Shown: positions 1 to 12,477, counted from the stretch's first letter. The stretch is DNA of 64,000 bases from Codonopsis lanceolata (GCA_013146195.2 CM028379.1:154596437-154660436); one strand, 5' to 3'. Notes: generated by a model not told the origin, from the letters alone. Numbers and translations: made by a program.

Positions 1-1
1 A

Positions 2-1190
2 AGAGGGAAAACGATTGGGTATGGCTCAATCACTAGAGGAAGTCTCTCCATCAACAAAGTTTCTCTAGTAAATGGCTTAAAACATAATCTACTGAGCATA
101 TCCCAATTCTGTGACAAAGTTCTTATTTGCCAATTCTCCTCCAACCAATGTCTCATCAAAGATCATGAATCCTGCTCAACTCTGTTGACCGGCAATAGAC
201 AAGGAAACGTCTATGTCGTGGACTTAAACCTTCTAGGGAGATCCTCCAGCCTTTGCCTAGTTGCTAACAAAATTCGTGCCAATAGTTGGCTGTGGCACAA
301 GCGTTTCAGTCACCTTAACTTCAAGTACCTCTCCAAGCTCTCCAAAGATGGGCTTGTCAAAGGACTACCTACGGTGTCTGTCGACCACGATAGAAGTTGC
401 AAGGCTTGTCAACTGGGAAAACTCTCTAAGTCTTCCTTCAAAAGCAAGTCTGTCATGTCAGCTTCCAGACTTCTTCAACTTTTGCACATGGATCTCTTTG
501 GACCAATCACTACCATCAGTATCTCCGGAGACAAGTATACACTTGTAGTAGTTGATGACTATTCCCGATTCACCTGGATTGAAACAATGACTTCAAAAGA
601 TGAGAGATATGATCTAGTCACCGCTCTATTCAGAAGACTTCAAACTCAAAAGCTTGAAGACATAAGTGACATCAGATCAGATAACGACACCGAGTTCAAA
701 AACAATGGTGTTGAATGATATTGTGATGACCACGGGATTGGCCACAACTTTTCTACTGCCGTAACTCCTCAAGAAAATGGTGTAGCCGAACGAAAGAACA
801 GAACACTTATTGAAGCAGCAAGAACTATGCTGGCTGAAGCTAGACTTCCGAAATACTTTTGGGCAGAAGCCGTCAATTCTGCATGTTTCACACATAATCG
901 ATCCCTGGTAAACAAGTTTCATAATAAAACTCCATATGAAATATGGAGAGGAAGAGCCCCAAATATAAGATTTTTCAAAATCTTCGACTGTAAATGTTTT
1001 ATTCTGTATAATGGAAAAGAATATAGAGGCAAATTTGATTCAAAATCAGATGAACGAATTTTTATGGGATATTCCAATCATTCAAAAGCATTTCGCATAT
1101 TTAATAAAGCTTCCTTAAAAATTCTAGAATCTGTGCATGTTACTTTGATGAATATGATTTATTAGAGCCACGAGTGGCTCCAAATGTTGC
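2..1190 (+). pseudogene. copia protease tail, GAG-pre-integrase and integrase
   Basis: The frame is open from base 2 to a stop at 716-718 and continues in another frame to 1165. The first residues (GYGSIT, LVNGLKHNLLSISQ) are the stretch that follows copia protease. Next come a GAG-pre-integrase block (WHKRFSHLNFKYL), the CKAC half of the HHCC zinc site, and the integrase core with catalytic residues in MDLFGP, SDN and NGVAERKN. All three acidic residues of the DDE triad are present. In an intact element this protein would insert cDNA into the chromosome. The stop at 716-718 and the loss of frame after 1165 make it a pseudogene. The C-terminal linker before RT is interrupted by a MITE. Confidence 0.88.
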
Positions 1191-1274
1191 TGATGATTCT
1201 GATGATGTTGAGACATGTACAAATAAGGCTTCTACTTCTTCTCTACCTAAGGATCCTCCAACAGCAGACTCTTC

Positions 1275-1576
1275 GGTGCCGTTTGGTAGTCAGGATTAAG
1301 GCCGGATAGGATTAATAAGCCGAGTTGTCTGATGTTTGGTACACAATAGATGGTCGGGACTAATGGCACGAGTTATCCGGATAAAGTCATTATCCCCTCA
1401 TTATTAATACCAACGGAGAGGGTGGTATTATTAGCGTCCTCACTAAAAAAAAATTGGGATTAACATTTGTAATCTCAAAACTACCCCCGATATACAAGTG
1501 AGGATTAATAGCAAGGGCACTAATAGTACTGGGATTAATAATACTGCTTATCCTTATCCGACTACCAAACAAGCCC
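1275..1576. mobile_element. MITE, PIF/Harbinger (Tourist)-like
   Basis: This ~302-bp non-coding insert has imperfect terminal inverted repeats: the left end reads GGTGCCGTTTGGTAGTC and the right end, reverse complemented, reads GGGCTTGTTTGGTAGTC. The repeats extend for roughly 40 bp with GGATTAATA-like sub-motifs. It is flanked by the 3-bp direct repeat TTC (1272-1274 and 1577-1579). Size, TIRs and a 3-bp duplication fit PIF/Harbinger MITEs, although the preferred target there is TWA, so the superfamily is tentative. Removing it rejoins the copia integrase-RT linker. Confidence 0.7.
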
Positions 1577-1579
1577 TTC

Positions 1580-2756
1580 AAGTTTTGCTAATCCAACACC
1601 AACAGGCTTCAACTCTGCTGGTACCTCCTCCAACCCTTCTGCTGACCCAGATCCTATCTCTTCTGTTCTACCCCAAACACCTTTGTAGTTCACTCATCCT
1701 TCTTGTTCACCAGAAAATGAAGGCCTCGAAGATCCTATCTCTTCTGAACCTGATTTTGGTGAATTACCTTCTCTACCATCTCCAAAATTTTTAAGGGAAG
1801 AACTCACTAGAAGTGATCTTCCTCCAGCTTTTATTAAAGCAAGAGATCACCCCATCTCTCAAATCATTGGTGATCTGAACTCAGGAGTTCACACGAGAAG
1901 TAGTGTTCAAAATGAGACTATGTTTGCCTTCGCATTCATGTCTGAAATCGAGCCTAAAAATATTGATGAAGCTATCGAAGACCATTACTGGATTGAAGCT
2001 ATGTAGGAAGAGCTGAACCATTTTGAAAGATGCAAAGTGTGGAGCTTAGTTCAAGGACCTACTGGCCATCCAGTCATAGGCACCAAATGGGTATTCAGGA
2101 ATAAGAGAGATGAAGATGGAAATGTCACCAGAAACAAAGCTAGACTGGTTGCTCAAGGCTACTGACAGGAAGAAGGAATTGATTTCGATGAAACATTTGC
2201 CCCTGCTGCTAGATTAGAGGCAATCAGACTATTTCTAGCCTATGTGTCGTTCATGGACTTCAAGGTATATCAGATGGATGTTAAGAGTGCCTTTCTCAAT
2301 GGTTATCTTTAAGAAACGGTATATGTTGAACAATGTCCAGGTTTTGTCATCTAAGGCAAAGAGGATCAAGTATATCGTCTAAAGAAAGCACTCTATGGCC
2401 TCAAACAAGTTCCCAGAGCTTGGTATGAAACCATATCCAAGTTCTTAATCGAACAAGGATTCGTGAGAGGAAGAATAGACACAACTCTGTTCATCCTCAA
2501 GCACAAAGGTCATTCTCTACTGGTATAAATCTATGTGGACGACATCATCTTTGGATCTACAAATCAAAGCCTGTGCAAGAGATTTGAGAAGCTGATGCAA
2601 AGCAAGTTCGAGATGAGCATGATGGGAGAGCTCACTTACTTTCTAGGACTTCAGATTCAATAGACTTCAGACGGGATCTTCATCTGCCAAACCAAATATG
2701 CAAAGGAACTTATCAAGAAATTTGGTCTTGATTCAAAGTTTTGCACCGAGAATGGT
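1580..2756 (+). pseudogene. copia-type reverse transcriptase (RVT_2) fragment
   Basis: Reading the broken frame gives the copia RT signature: VIGTKWVFRNK, RNKARLVAQGY, IDFDETFAP, YQMDVKSAFLNG, VYRLKKALYGLKQ, then the catalytic IYVDDIIFGST (around 2525-2570) and GELTYFLGLQIQ. About six in-frame stops interrupt it (near 2004, 2163, 2310, 2353, 2526 and 2660). At least three lie where the family usually has Gln, consistent with CAA/CAG to TAA/TAG change in methylated DNA. The sequence stops before RNase H, where Tat gypsy sequence takes over. The first ~400 bases are the weakly conserved integrase-RT linker. Confidence 0.9.
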
Positions 2757-3246
2757 ATGGGGGTCCTGAAGAGCCACCTGCAAGCAGTGCTGGAGTATGT
2801 CAGAGACAGCCAGAGGAAAAAGTAGAAGTTGACTCTGGAAAATGAGGACCATAAAATCACCACCGGTCACAAAGAAAAGTCCCATATGACCATGGGACCA
2901 CTTCTAATTGCTGTGATTGGCGAAAACTTTGCTCAGGGTGAGCAGCGGTTGCCAGTGGATGACACTTGCCCTTTGTCGACAATGAAGTCGGGGTGACAAG
3001 TCGAGCAGGCAGATAGCATGAAGGTGGACCAGGCCGATCAGTTGGAAAATCAACTTGAACCCATAAAGAGCTATGCTGAGGGTGAGCAGTATCCCACATT
3101 GGTAAAGACTTGTCCTTTGCAGACGATGGAGTCGGGGGAACAGATCGACCATGCAGATAACATGGTCGTGGACCAGATTGATAAAGTGGAGACTCGGGCT
3201 GAGAAAGATGAAAAAGTGGAATGTGACACACTTCAAGTACGTGATG
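2757..3246 (+). pseudogene. Tat-lineage gypsy pol, PR-RT linker fragment
   Basis: This non-globular, acidic stretch (open from 3018 to 3246 and beyond into GL-1) lies directly upstream of the RT piece that resumes at 8061; GL-1 separates the two. It contains a diverged tandem duplication of roughly 142 bp: the block beginning GGGTGAGCAG near 2936 recurs near 3078, each followed by CTTGYCCTTTG and a GAGTCGGGG-like motif. I assign it to the Tat element by position and continuity, not by a conserved domain. The first 250 bases have stops in all frames. Confidence 0.55.
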
Positions 3247-4533
3247 TGTCACGAACCGACTTGGATTCCAATACGAAATCCCAAGGTCGTGCCGCTGGAA
3301 CTAACATAAGATGAGGACAAGCACTTGTTAAATAGTAGTGCGAGTCGAACAGTCGAGCTAACAGGCTCTAAACATGAACATAAAGCCGTACTAAAATACG
3401 GTATTTCAAAAATCGAATTAGCAAAAGCTATAAAGAAATGAAGTCTCGAGCTATGAAGCTCGAAACCAAAGCCAAAGAACCCAAGAGAGACATTATATCA
3501 CAAAGGGGAAAAACAAAACTCGCGTGTCGCGACATTGCAGATGCTGAACAAACCATCGGCACCCCAGGCCGGCGTTTCAACAAAGGAACAACCTAATATA
3601 TCAATTACCCAATGGCTAAAGCATACCGGGGTCAACCAACAACTATAACAAATAGAATAAAGAAATGCCCCAAAGCTATTATGTGCCCGAGAGACAACTG
3701 AAATAAATACGAAAACCACGAACAAGGCACGACACAACACGTCGGCCTAAGAAAGAACCAATACAAATACCCAAGCATTCTACCAAACTATAAAGTCTAA
3801 ATAACTTGACAAAATGTCGAGCTCACAAGAATGGCAAAGTACATAATATCAGTGACGATGCTAAAAAGGAACATGACTCCTCAAGCTACTATTTGGGAAA
3901 GTCGGATGCTACAAACACGAACCACACGATCTAATCTCGATATATCGATCATCTGCGCATTGCTATAGTCACGATCTACTCGGCCTCAACGCGGTCACCA
4001 ATTACTGCAACTAGAAAACAAAGTACGGGATGAGTCATAATGACCCAGTACGCTACTACAAGAGATATGTAACATATGATTATGTAACATCAAATAAATC
4101 ATGGTGTCATTTTACAAATGACAGAAAACTCGTGAAGAGGCGTCGTATCGCTTAGATACTCCTCAAGATAGCCATTTATTCTTACTTACTAAACCGTCCA
4201 AAGGAACCAGGGTGTAATTCCGTGTTCAAACACAAATCAAATGAATTAGAAGGTAGTTCCCATAAAACATCATATGCAAGTATATATAGCTGTATATATA
4301 CTAATGAAGTTTCTCATAGAATCATCACATGTATGAGTGCATGTTTATATATATACACCTATATAAGTATGTACATCTCTATATATATACATATCAAATC
4401 TCTCATATAATCATCATGTATAAGTGTGCATATCTATATATTTACACATCAAGTCTTTCATATATACCTCATATATAAGTATGCATATCTCTATATATAC
4501 ATATTAAATCTCTCATATAATCATCATGTATAA

Positions 4534-4609
<76 letters not shown>

Positions 4610-7600
4610 CAAGTCTTTCATATAACATTAGCCAATACAAATATGGTCAATAAGATCTCATGTTCAACTAACACTTTGTTATCACATAAGTGCCCATAGT
4701 AAGCCACATAAAGGATAGAGAAGCTACCGAATCAATGTCGTTGTGTCGCTCCTGCAATCACAACTGTTAATCATATCGTGTCAGTGACACCCGTGATCGG
4801 GTGACAAAGTACCGAGCTCTCTACTCGGGAAAAATAGCACTAGCCAATGCGCTCTTTTGGTTACGACAAAGGGGGCTACTTCCCCACTGTAGCTAGTAGT
4901 GGAAGGGTGTGTGAACCGAATACGATAAGGCAATACATTGCAACCACGAATCCCATAATTCGTGAAGACAATGCATCGTCCCACCATTAACGTAAAAACT
5001 CAAGTAATGCCAACTGGACTTATATGCAATGCACAAGTAGATGTTTACTTGGAAATTCTCAAGTAGATATATAGATCTACTACACTCATACGATTATGCA
5101 CCTTGTTACAATAATCACAAAACCACAATAAGAGCTCATTTGAGTCTCTAAACCAGAAGTTTCAAGTTGTCCACTCAATTCAATTCAAATTCCAAAAGCT
5201 AGTAATCTAGTCAGATGGATGCTACAAGTTGTAGGATCTCACCACGATCCACGTAAGGTTCAATTGTTCCTTAAGCTCGACTTCGTTGAGTCTTCACTAC
5301 AATTCATCCCAAATTGGTTATAAATGTTATTTGCATTTCTAACCCTTTCTAAGTTCTTGGTTCAAGCATAGTTAGGTTCTTGTCTCATTAAGAAACCCTA
5401 GATCAATAGTTCACAATTTCACCTATTAGTGAAATATAAGTTCAACACAAGTTGGTGAATCAATTATCAATGAAACTATAGAGTAATCAAAAGCAGACTA
5501 TGCTTCATGTCAAAATACACAATATGCCTTATAAGTCATATCATTAAATATGGAGAATCAATCCTTAACAAGTATCACAATTATTCTTTCATAAGTCATA
5601 ATATCTAATAAACATAGATGTTTATTTCTAGCATAAATCCAAGTTAAGTGCATAACTTAACAAATAATAAACCACACAAGTATAGAAATTCATTGCTCTT
5701 ATGAATCTAGGCTAAACCCATAACTTAACAAGTAACAACTCATATAATCCCCAAGACTTCATTGATGGTCTAGGATCAATTAATAACTTAGATTATATTC
5801 TCTAAAACTCAATCTAGCATGATAATTCATCATATATTCCCCAAATCCATTATGGTTCATGTAATATTCATAAACCACACTTGACAAGTTCAAATATTGT
5901 GATCTACATATATTTAGAAACTATACATTTTAAGGTATTATTTACCCTTTTGAATCATTCAATTCAGACCTATAATCATCCATTTATGATTATCACAAAG
6001 ACAAGTTATTTTCAAGATTTTCTGTTATAACTCATTCTGTACAGCCAACTTGTAAGTTCGACCATTAATTCCTCACAAATCTAAATTTCATGAATTTTAT
6101 ATATTCAGAAACTAGACTCTTGGAACTATAATTTAGAACTTTAAAGTACTCTATTTAGACATTTATTCTTCATAATACAGTCACCTCAATTTCATATTAA
6201 AAATCTGGTTCTCTGTTGTGACTCATTCTGCTTAGTCAACTTGTAAATTCAACCATGAATCGCTCACAACTCCAAATGAGGGGATTATTGCATAGACTGA
6301 AACTAGACTCTTGAAACTATATTTTTCCATTTTAAAACACTCCAATTGGATTTGTATTCATCAATTTTATGATCACATGAAGATCATGTTAATAACCAGC
6401 TCCCCTTATTCAGACTCACTGTCGCAGCCATGGTTCATGATTCATTAAAAATACTTTCCGACTTGAAAATTTATGAACATTTACAGAGAATTACTTAACA
6501 TACACATGACCAACATATAATATTTTTAGGAAATTCCATGTAGTAGATTAGTACCAGTATTTTTCGGAAAACAACCCAAAATTAGGACTGAATCTGTGAG
6601 GTTTCTTCCTAATTGGTGAAATCCTAAACTAGTCATCTCATTGAAGTTTCCAATTCCAACAAGTCTATGAACATTAGTAGTTCCAAGTCATGTTTATAAA
6701 AATTTTAATTCTATACACAAACCTAATTTATCAAGTGTAGAGGGCAGCCCCAAAATTATTCAGATTTTAACCCTAACATGAAAAATTCTTTAAAGTTAAC
6801 AATTGCAATGAGTTCCTTCACAAGAATTACTCCTAAGCACAATTAGAGCCACATTCATGCTTTACCCAAACCCAAATTAATAACTTAACAACGCAGCCTC
6901 ATAATTTCAAGATTTATAGCTTGTTGAAATGAAGATTTCTACTTCACAAGAAGTCTTCCTAAGCATGTATACTACAACTGTTATGAAGGGAGTATGCCAT
7001 TATATTTAACATACAAAATTTCAGGGATTGGTAGCATACCTTAAGCCTAGAAAAGGATGAGAAAAATGAAAACAAACCAACGATTAGTAGTCTCCTCGTC
7101 GATAGCTACGATTGGGTGGTCTCGAATCCAAAATCGGGTGGCCGGATCTCCAGGAAATCAAGAAATACACACTAATCTCACCTCCAGTCACCCACACTCA
7201 AGCTCCACCATTGTTGAACACAAATATCTAATGTTAGGAGGTGTAATGAGTGGAGTTCTACAGCCATGGTACACTAAGAGGTGAGAGAGTGAGTGGGGCA
7301 ACTATCAAGCTCTTATAGGTCAATTTTTAAGTGAGATTAAGTCCCTAATTGAGGACTTAGTGCTAAAATTTTCACTTAGGTTTAATCTACTCTAATTAAG
7401 GTCTAAGGTCAGGTTTGGTTTAATTCATTAAGAGTCTCCAAGTAAATCCAATAAACAAGGTAAAACTCAAATTTCTAGACATATTGAGAATAAATGATTC
7501 AGTCAACTTTTAAAATGTGTATGTACTTAAATACAAATCCAAAAATTACTGATGAGGTATGTTTGGAATGATCTTGAAGTCTAGTTTCCAATGCATCAAA

Positions 7601-8060
7601 CGGATCTCAATTTCGAGTTTTCTACAAAAAACTATGGCCAAATTGCTACAGCACTATCATGACCGAGGCGAATACACCAGTCACACCGGAAATGAAACAC
7701 AAGCGTGTTCAAACTTAAACACGAGAAAAAAAAATACCAAGTTAATCCCCAAGGTCCCCCTAGTCATCCAGGGCCAAACCTAGGATCAAAATAATACTAA
7801 CCGAGTAATACAACAATAAACACAATGGTATGAACTCGTACGACAACACGGTAACTAAAATCGCGAATCGGAGAATCAAACTTACGATGAAAACTAATAT
7901 GAATGTCGTTGCCACATGTAAACTTCTAAACATGGTTATTATGAATGTAAATGCATCCGAGCCAGTACACAAAGACCTACGATCTATCAAAGGTCGCGAG
8001 CAAGAACGAAATACCTAAATGTTCTACCGAGTCAAGTACTTAAGGATTCGAGGTCTCACA
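3247..8060 (-). mobile_element. GL-1: giant (4.8-kb) solo LTR or LARD-like element
   Basis: On the minus strand the element begins TGTGAGACCTCGAATCC and ends GGTTCGTGACA, so it has TG...CA termini. It is flanked by the 5-bp direct repeat TGATG (3242-3246 and 8061-8065), the duplication size made by LTR-retrotransposon integrase. I see no coding region; the short open frames are in AT-rich sequence and match nothing. There are no terminal direct repeats inside it, so a solo LTR of an unusually long-LTR gypsy family (or a non-autonomous LARD) is the best reading. It interrupts the Tat pol frame exactly before EPEYTVQDELEE. A plus-strand relative lies at 8398-11489 and a more diverged one at 43804-46434. 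Confidence 0.8.
4268..4620. repeat. 110-bp AT-rich tandem repeat plus (TA)n microsatellite in GL-1
   Basis: The motif AAATCTCTCATATAATCATC recurs at 4396 and 4506, giving a 110-bp period with diverged ~55-bp half units. The second copy runs into a pure (TA) tract at about 4540-4604. The homologous place in GL-2 (near 10316-10351) has a (GT)n(AT)n tract instead. Confidence 0.85.
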
Positions 8061-8397
8061 TGATGAGCCTGAGTACACTGTGCAAGATGAGCTCGAAGAG
8101 ATAGTGACCAGCCTTGCTTATTCCAAGCAGAAAATAAAGATAGTCCCCAGGGCTCTGTCCGTTAAAACTCGGGTTGAATTGATCAAACAGCTCCAAAACA
8201 GTCTAGATGTGTTTGCATGGCAGGCAGAGCACATGCGTGGTGTTAGTGAGGAGATAGCCGTGCACTACCTTAGTGTGGATCCGTCTTACATGCCTGTACA
8301 GAAGCGACCTAGACAGTTCTCCTCGGAAAAAGACAAGGCCATCAAGGAGGAAGTAGAGAAACTACCCCGGGCAGATATTATTGAGGAGATCCATTAC
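8061..8397 (+). pseudogene. Tat-lineage gypsy RT, N-terminal part
   Basis: The frame reads EPEYTVQDELEEIV, then the conserved RT N-terminal region: LDVFAWQAEHMRGV, AVHYLSVDP, PVQKRPRQFSSEKDKAIKEEVEKL and IIEEIHY. This is the entry region of Ty3/gypsy RT of the Tat (Ogre/Retand) type. The next ~85 residues expected before the GLYCYKMMPFG block are absent. The frame is cut at IHY by GL-2, and RT resumes at about 11493. So GL-2 is associated with a deletion of about 250 bp of RT as well as an insertion. Confidence 0.85.
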
Positions 8398-10315
8398 CTG
8401 ACCTTAGTGCATGATAGTATTTACTAAACTTGTTTCTACCATACTAGGGACGACTTTTACCATGCCAAAAAATTTATTTGAGACTTGTTAAATATCATGA
8501 GATTTTGGGTCTTTGACTTAAACTTGCCTATTTAGGTTTGTGTTTAGTTTTAAAGATGTTCTATACTTGATTTGGAACATCTATTATGAATGAACTTGTT
8601 GAGTATAACAACTTCTATGAGATGAACAATCTAGAGTTTCACAAGTTTAAACTTGTGAACTTGTTGGCTAGGATTACCATGGGATTAGTAGTCTAACCCC
8701 TTTTGAATCGAAAACTTAGAAGAGAACCTTGGAAGTGCATATAGCATTCAAACTCTATAAAGATGAATCTTAGTGTCTTGACTCAACGGAGTCTCCAGAA
8801 GGATTATTATGTTCTATATGACTCTAGGATTAAGTCCTATGAGTTTTGGAAATGATTGGATCAGAAATGTGTGATCCTTAGTTTGAGAATGATTGAAAGA
8901 TTTTATATATGACTTGTGGTTGTTGATACTTTGGGACTTCAATCGAATCTCTGAGACTTGTAATAAGGTAACCTATTCCTGTTCCGTACCCTATGGATTT
9001 ACGGTTATTGAGGTTGCGAATCTCGACTCTCTAAAGTTGCTTTGGAGGCATGACTTGTCAATGACCTTACTTGGGAGCCTTGTTAACATCCTTGGGAAAT
9101 CTGGGATCGTGACGTGATAATTCTTCTATAGAAAGAATATTTGAATTGTATATGCCTTAGTACTGTCTATCATGAGTCTACTTGAGTAGTCGCAAAGATA
9201 ACTAAATGGTTATCCAAGACACGTGTGTATTGTGATGGACTTGTGAAGTACCATCACAGGGTTATTTGATGAATCTTGAGTTGTCCTAGGTTTTCTACCC
9301 TTCAACTATACATGCTTGACCTTTAGCTTTTAGAGAACCTCAAGGAGGTTTCATAGCGTTATAATGTCATCTATCTTATGATTCTATGGAATTGAACTTG
9401 ATAAGGTTTGTTTGTGAATGATACATGAACTTCTATGTATACTTGAGGTTATGACTTATAAGCATATTGTGTGTCTTGTCTTCATGAATATCCTCCTATT
9501 GAATTATCAACGTGCATTGATTTATGGATTCCATTAACAGGTGGAATTACGAACTTGAATTGAACTAAGGCTTGAATTGACTTTAATCAACTTAAGCTTT
9601 CAACTTGTACTTGACTTAGGGATTTGTGAACTAGGTTTCTTAAATACAACAAGAACCTAGCGATGCTTTGAACGTGAACGTAGAGAGATCCTACGATTTG
9701 AAGAATCCATTGACTAGATCACGAGCTTTTGGACCTTGACTTGAAAATAGTGGACAATGTGACACTTCTGTGTTTTGAGACACAATTGACTCCTTGCACG
9801 ATTTCCTTGATCATAGTATTAATATTCATCACTACATGAGTTTAGTAGAGTTTTATACCTATTTGAGATTTGGCAAGTAAACACCTACTTGTGCATTTCA
9901 TGTAAGTCCAGCTGGCATTTCTTGATTGATATGTGTTGATGGTGGGATGACACATAGTCTTTATGAACTATGGAATTCATGATTGCTATGTATCGCCGTA
10001 CCGGAGACTGACACCCACATACCTCCTCTGTTGGCCATAGTGGGGAAGTAGCCACCCACCTTCATAATCATTAGAGCGCAGTTGGCTAGTGCTATTCCCG
10101 GGCATCTCCTCGGAAAGTCCATGTCTCCATCTTGAGCATCTGACTCACATTCCTTCTTAACCACTTGTAACTACAGGAGCAACACATGACATTGATTTGG
10201 TATCTTCTCTATGCCTTATGTGACTTACTATGAGCACTTATGTGCTAACAGAGTGTTGGTTGAACATGAGATCTAAATGACCATGTTTGTATTGATTGTG
10301 CATTGAAAGATTTGA

Positions 10316-10351
<36 letters not shown>

Positions 10352-11489
10352 AGTATACATGCTTATTTATGTTAATATGAGTTTATGCACCTACACCTGA
10401 TGATCTTATGAGAGACTTGATATATGTATATATATAAATATGCATATTTCTATTTGATTATTCTATGGGAGACTTAGGATGTTTTGAATTAAGATATACG
10501 TCCATAATTATATGATGATTCTTGTGACTTGCCTCCTGACTTGATTGGTTGTTTGTGGACACGGAATTCACCCTGGTTCATCTTGGTAGTCTGGTAAAGG
10601 AACAGTTCTGTACAGTATACAACTTGACTTATTGGCTCTTCGTTGTTGAAACATGATATCATTTCCACTTATGGCAATATTTCATTTATGTTATATTGTT
10701 TCGTAGTAGCGTACTGAGTCTTTTGACTCACTTTGTACTTTACCTTCTAGTGTCCAATTATTGGTAGCCATGTTGAGGCTGAGTAGATCGTGTCTGTAGC
10801 AGTGCGCTGTTGATCGATAGATCGAGATTTGATCGTGTGGTTCGTGTTAGTAGCAGCTAGCTTCTCCGAGTTGTAGCTTGTGGAGTCCTATTTCTTTTAG
10901 CATCGCCATTTGTATATGTACTTTGCTATCCACGTGAGATTGATGTTTTGTAATGTTATTTAGACTTTATAGCCGGCTAGATACTTGGGTATTTGTATTG
11001 GTTCTTTCTTGGGGTGCCGTTGTTTGTGGTGTTAGTATTTATTTCAGTTGTCTTCAGGGCTACTGTTTTGGGGATTTTCTTTATTCTAGTTGTTATTGTT
11101 GTTGGTTAACCTCGGTATGCTTTAGCCGTTGGGTAATTGTTATATCAGGTTGCTCCCCTGTTGAAACACCGACCTAGAGTGCTGATGGTTTGTTTAACAT
11201 CTGCAATGTTGCGGCACGCGAGTTTCATTTTCATACCTCATGGGGGAATGCCTCTCTTGGTTTCTTGGCTTTAGTTTTGAGCTTCCTAGCTCAGGACTAA
11301 ATTTCCTTATCGCTTCCGTAGATTCGATTTTTGTAAACCCGTATTTGAGTACGGCTTCACTATCTTATTTAAGCTTGTTAACTCAACTATTCGACTCACA
11401 CTACTGTTTTACAAGTGCTTGTCGTCTTCTTGCCTTGTCCTAGTGGCACGACCTTGGGCTTCTGTGTCAGAATCTGGGTCGGGTCGTCA
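8398..11489 (+). mobile_element. GL-2: 5'-truncated giant LTR, plus strand
   Basis: This non-coding segment is the reverse-complement relative of GL-1. Shared landmarks include the block with GACTTATAAGCATATTGTGTG (9446 region), the AGATCCTACG block (9687), the GTCCAGCTGGCA block (9904) and the end GACCTTGGGCTTCTGTGTC...GGGTCGTCA. The 3' end matches GL-1's terminus (CA at 11488-11489). The 5' ~1.7 kb of GL-1 has no obvious counterpart, and the left boundary is approximate. I could not recognise a target duplication. Open frames inside it are chance. Confidence 0.72.
10316..10351. repeat. (GT)n(AT)n microsatellite
   Basis: A run of GT dinucleotides passes into AT dinucleotides inside GL-2, at the place where GL-1 has its (TA)n tract. 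Confidence 0.9.
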
Positions 11490-12477
11490 TAATATTGTTA
11501 TAAGATGATGCCATTTGGGTTGAAGAACATGGGAGCTACCTATCAGCCAATGGTTAACAAGGTTTTCAGCTCACAGATTGGCATGAATATAAAAGCCTAT
11601 ATTGATGACATGGTCGTTAAGTCAAAAGGCCACGATCATATGGTGGATTTGCAAGAGACCTTTGGTAACCTCAAAAAACACAACATGAAGCTCAACCCAA
11701 GCAAGTGTGTGTTCAGTGTGAAAGCAGGCAAATTCCTAGGGTTCATGGTGAACGAGAAGGGAATTGAAGCAAATCCTGGAAAAAAATTGAAGCTTTGGTC
11801 AAGATGAAGCCTCCGAGGTTCATAAAAGATATCCAGCGGCTTAATGGCATATCTCCAAGTCGGCAGAAAGATGCCTCCCCTTTTTCAAAGTTCTCCGGGG
11901 AAACAAGGGATTTGAGTGGACTGCAGAGTGCGAGGAGGCTTTCAAACAGCTTAAGAAGTATTTGGGGCAGCCTCCATTACTGAGTAACCCGGTCTTGGGT
12001 GAGATTCTGTACATTTATTTAGTGGCCACAGAGTAAGTTATGGCTGCCGTTCTAGTTAGGGAGGAGGGAAATGTCCAAAAGCATATTTACTTTGTTTCTA
12101 AGGCTCTCACGGCTGTTGAGAGTCGTTATTTTAATGCATAAAAGTTGGCTTACTCGCTTGTTGCTGCTCGAAAACTACGAGCTTACTTTTTTGCATATAC
12201 AATCATTGTATACACGGACACTCCTCTCTGAAAGATCTTGCACAAACCATACTCTTCTGGTTGGCTTCTCACTTGGTCGATCGAGCTAACAGAATTCTAG
12301 ATAGATTACCAACCTCGACGAGATATAAAGGCCAAGGGTAATTGGCGGATTTTGTGGCGGAAACAAGTTTCAACACTCCAGGCAAAGAGGACAGTGTTTC
12401 AAGGGCCGAGAGTCAACCTGCCCCCCTTCCTCAACCTCGTCTAGATTATTGTTGGGAGCTTTATGTGGATGAAGTGA
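11490..12477 (+). pseudogene. Tat-lineage gypsy RT C-terminus and RNase H fragment
   Basis: From about 11493 the frame gives YCYKMMPFGLKN, GATYQ, VNKVF, the catalytic AYIDDMVVKS (YIDD) and KCVFSVKAGKFLGFMV. After a frameshift near 11790 it continues with RNase H remnants (YFVSKAL-like, VESRYFNA-like, ADFVAE). It ends in CWELYVDE, which resembles the start of the second (archaeal-type) RNase H typical of Tat elements. Stops and frameshifts after 11807 make it non-functional. The LTR of Ath-1 cuts it at 12478, preceded by AGTGA (12473-12477), the candidate target site. Confidence 0.85.

Larger units (their letters stand above)
1..2756 (+). mobile_element. Ty1/copia retrotransposon fragment (pol only, no LTR in window)
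   Basis: The fragment runs off the left edge. It holds, in order, the end of protease, GAG-pre-integrase, integrase core and copia-type reverse transcriptase, which is the domain order that defines Ty1/copia. It carries several in-frame stops and a MITE between integrase and RT, so it is dead. It ends abruptly at about 2756 inside the RT/RNase H linker, where Tat-lineage gypsy sequence begins with no LTR between them. The junction is therefore a truncation or recombination rather than a clean insertion end. Confidence 0.9.

Noticed and set aside
4222..4410. 62-codon open frame
   Set aside because: It lies in TATA-rich tandem repeats of GL-1; composition explains it.
10953..11443. Two adjacent open frames rich in Cys/Phe/Ser
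   Set aside because: They lie in the giant LTR GL-2, are not conserved in GL-1, and show no domain.
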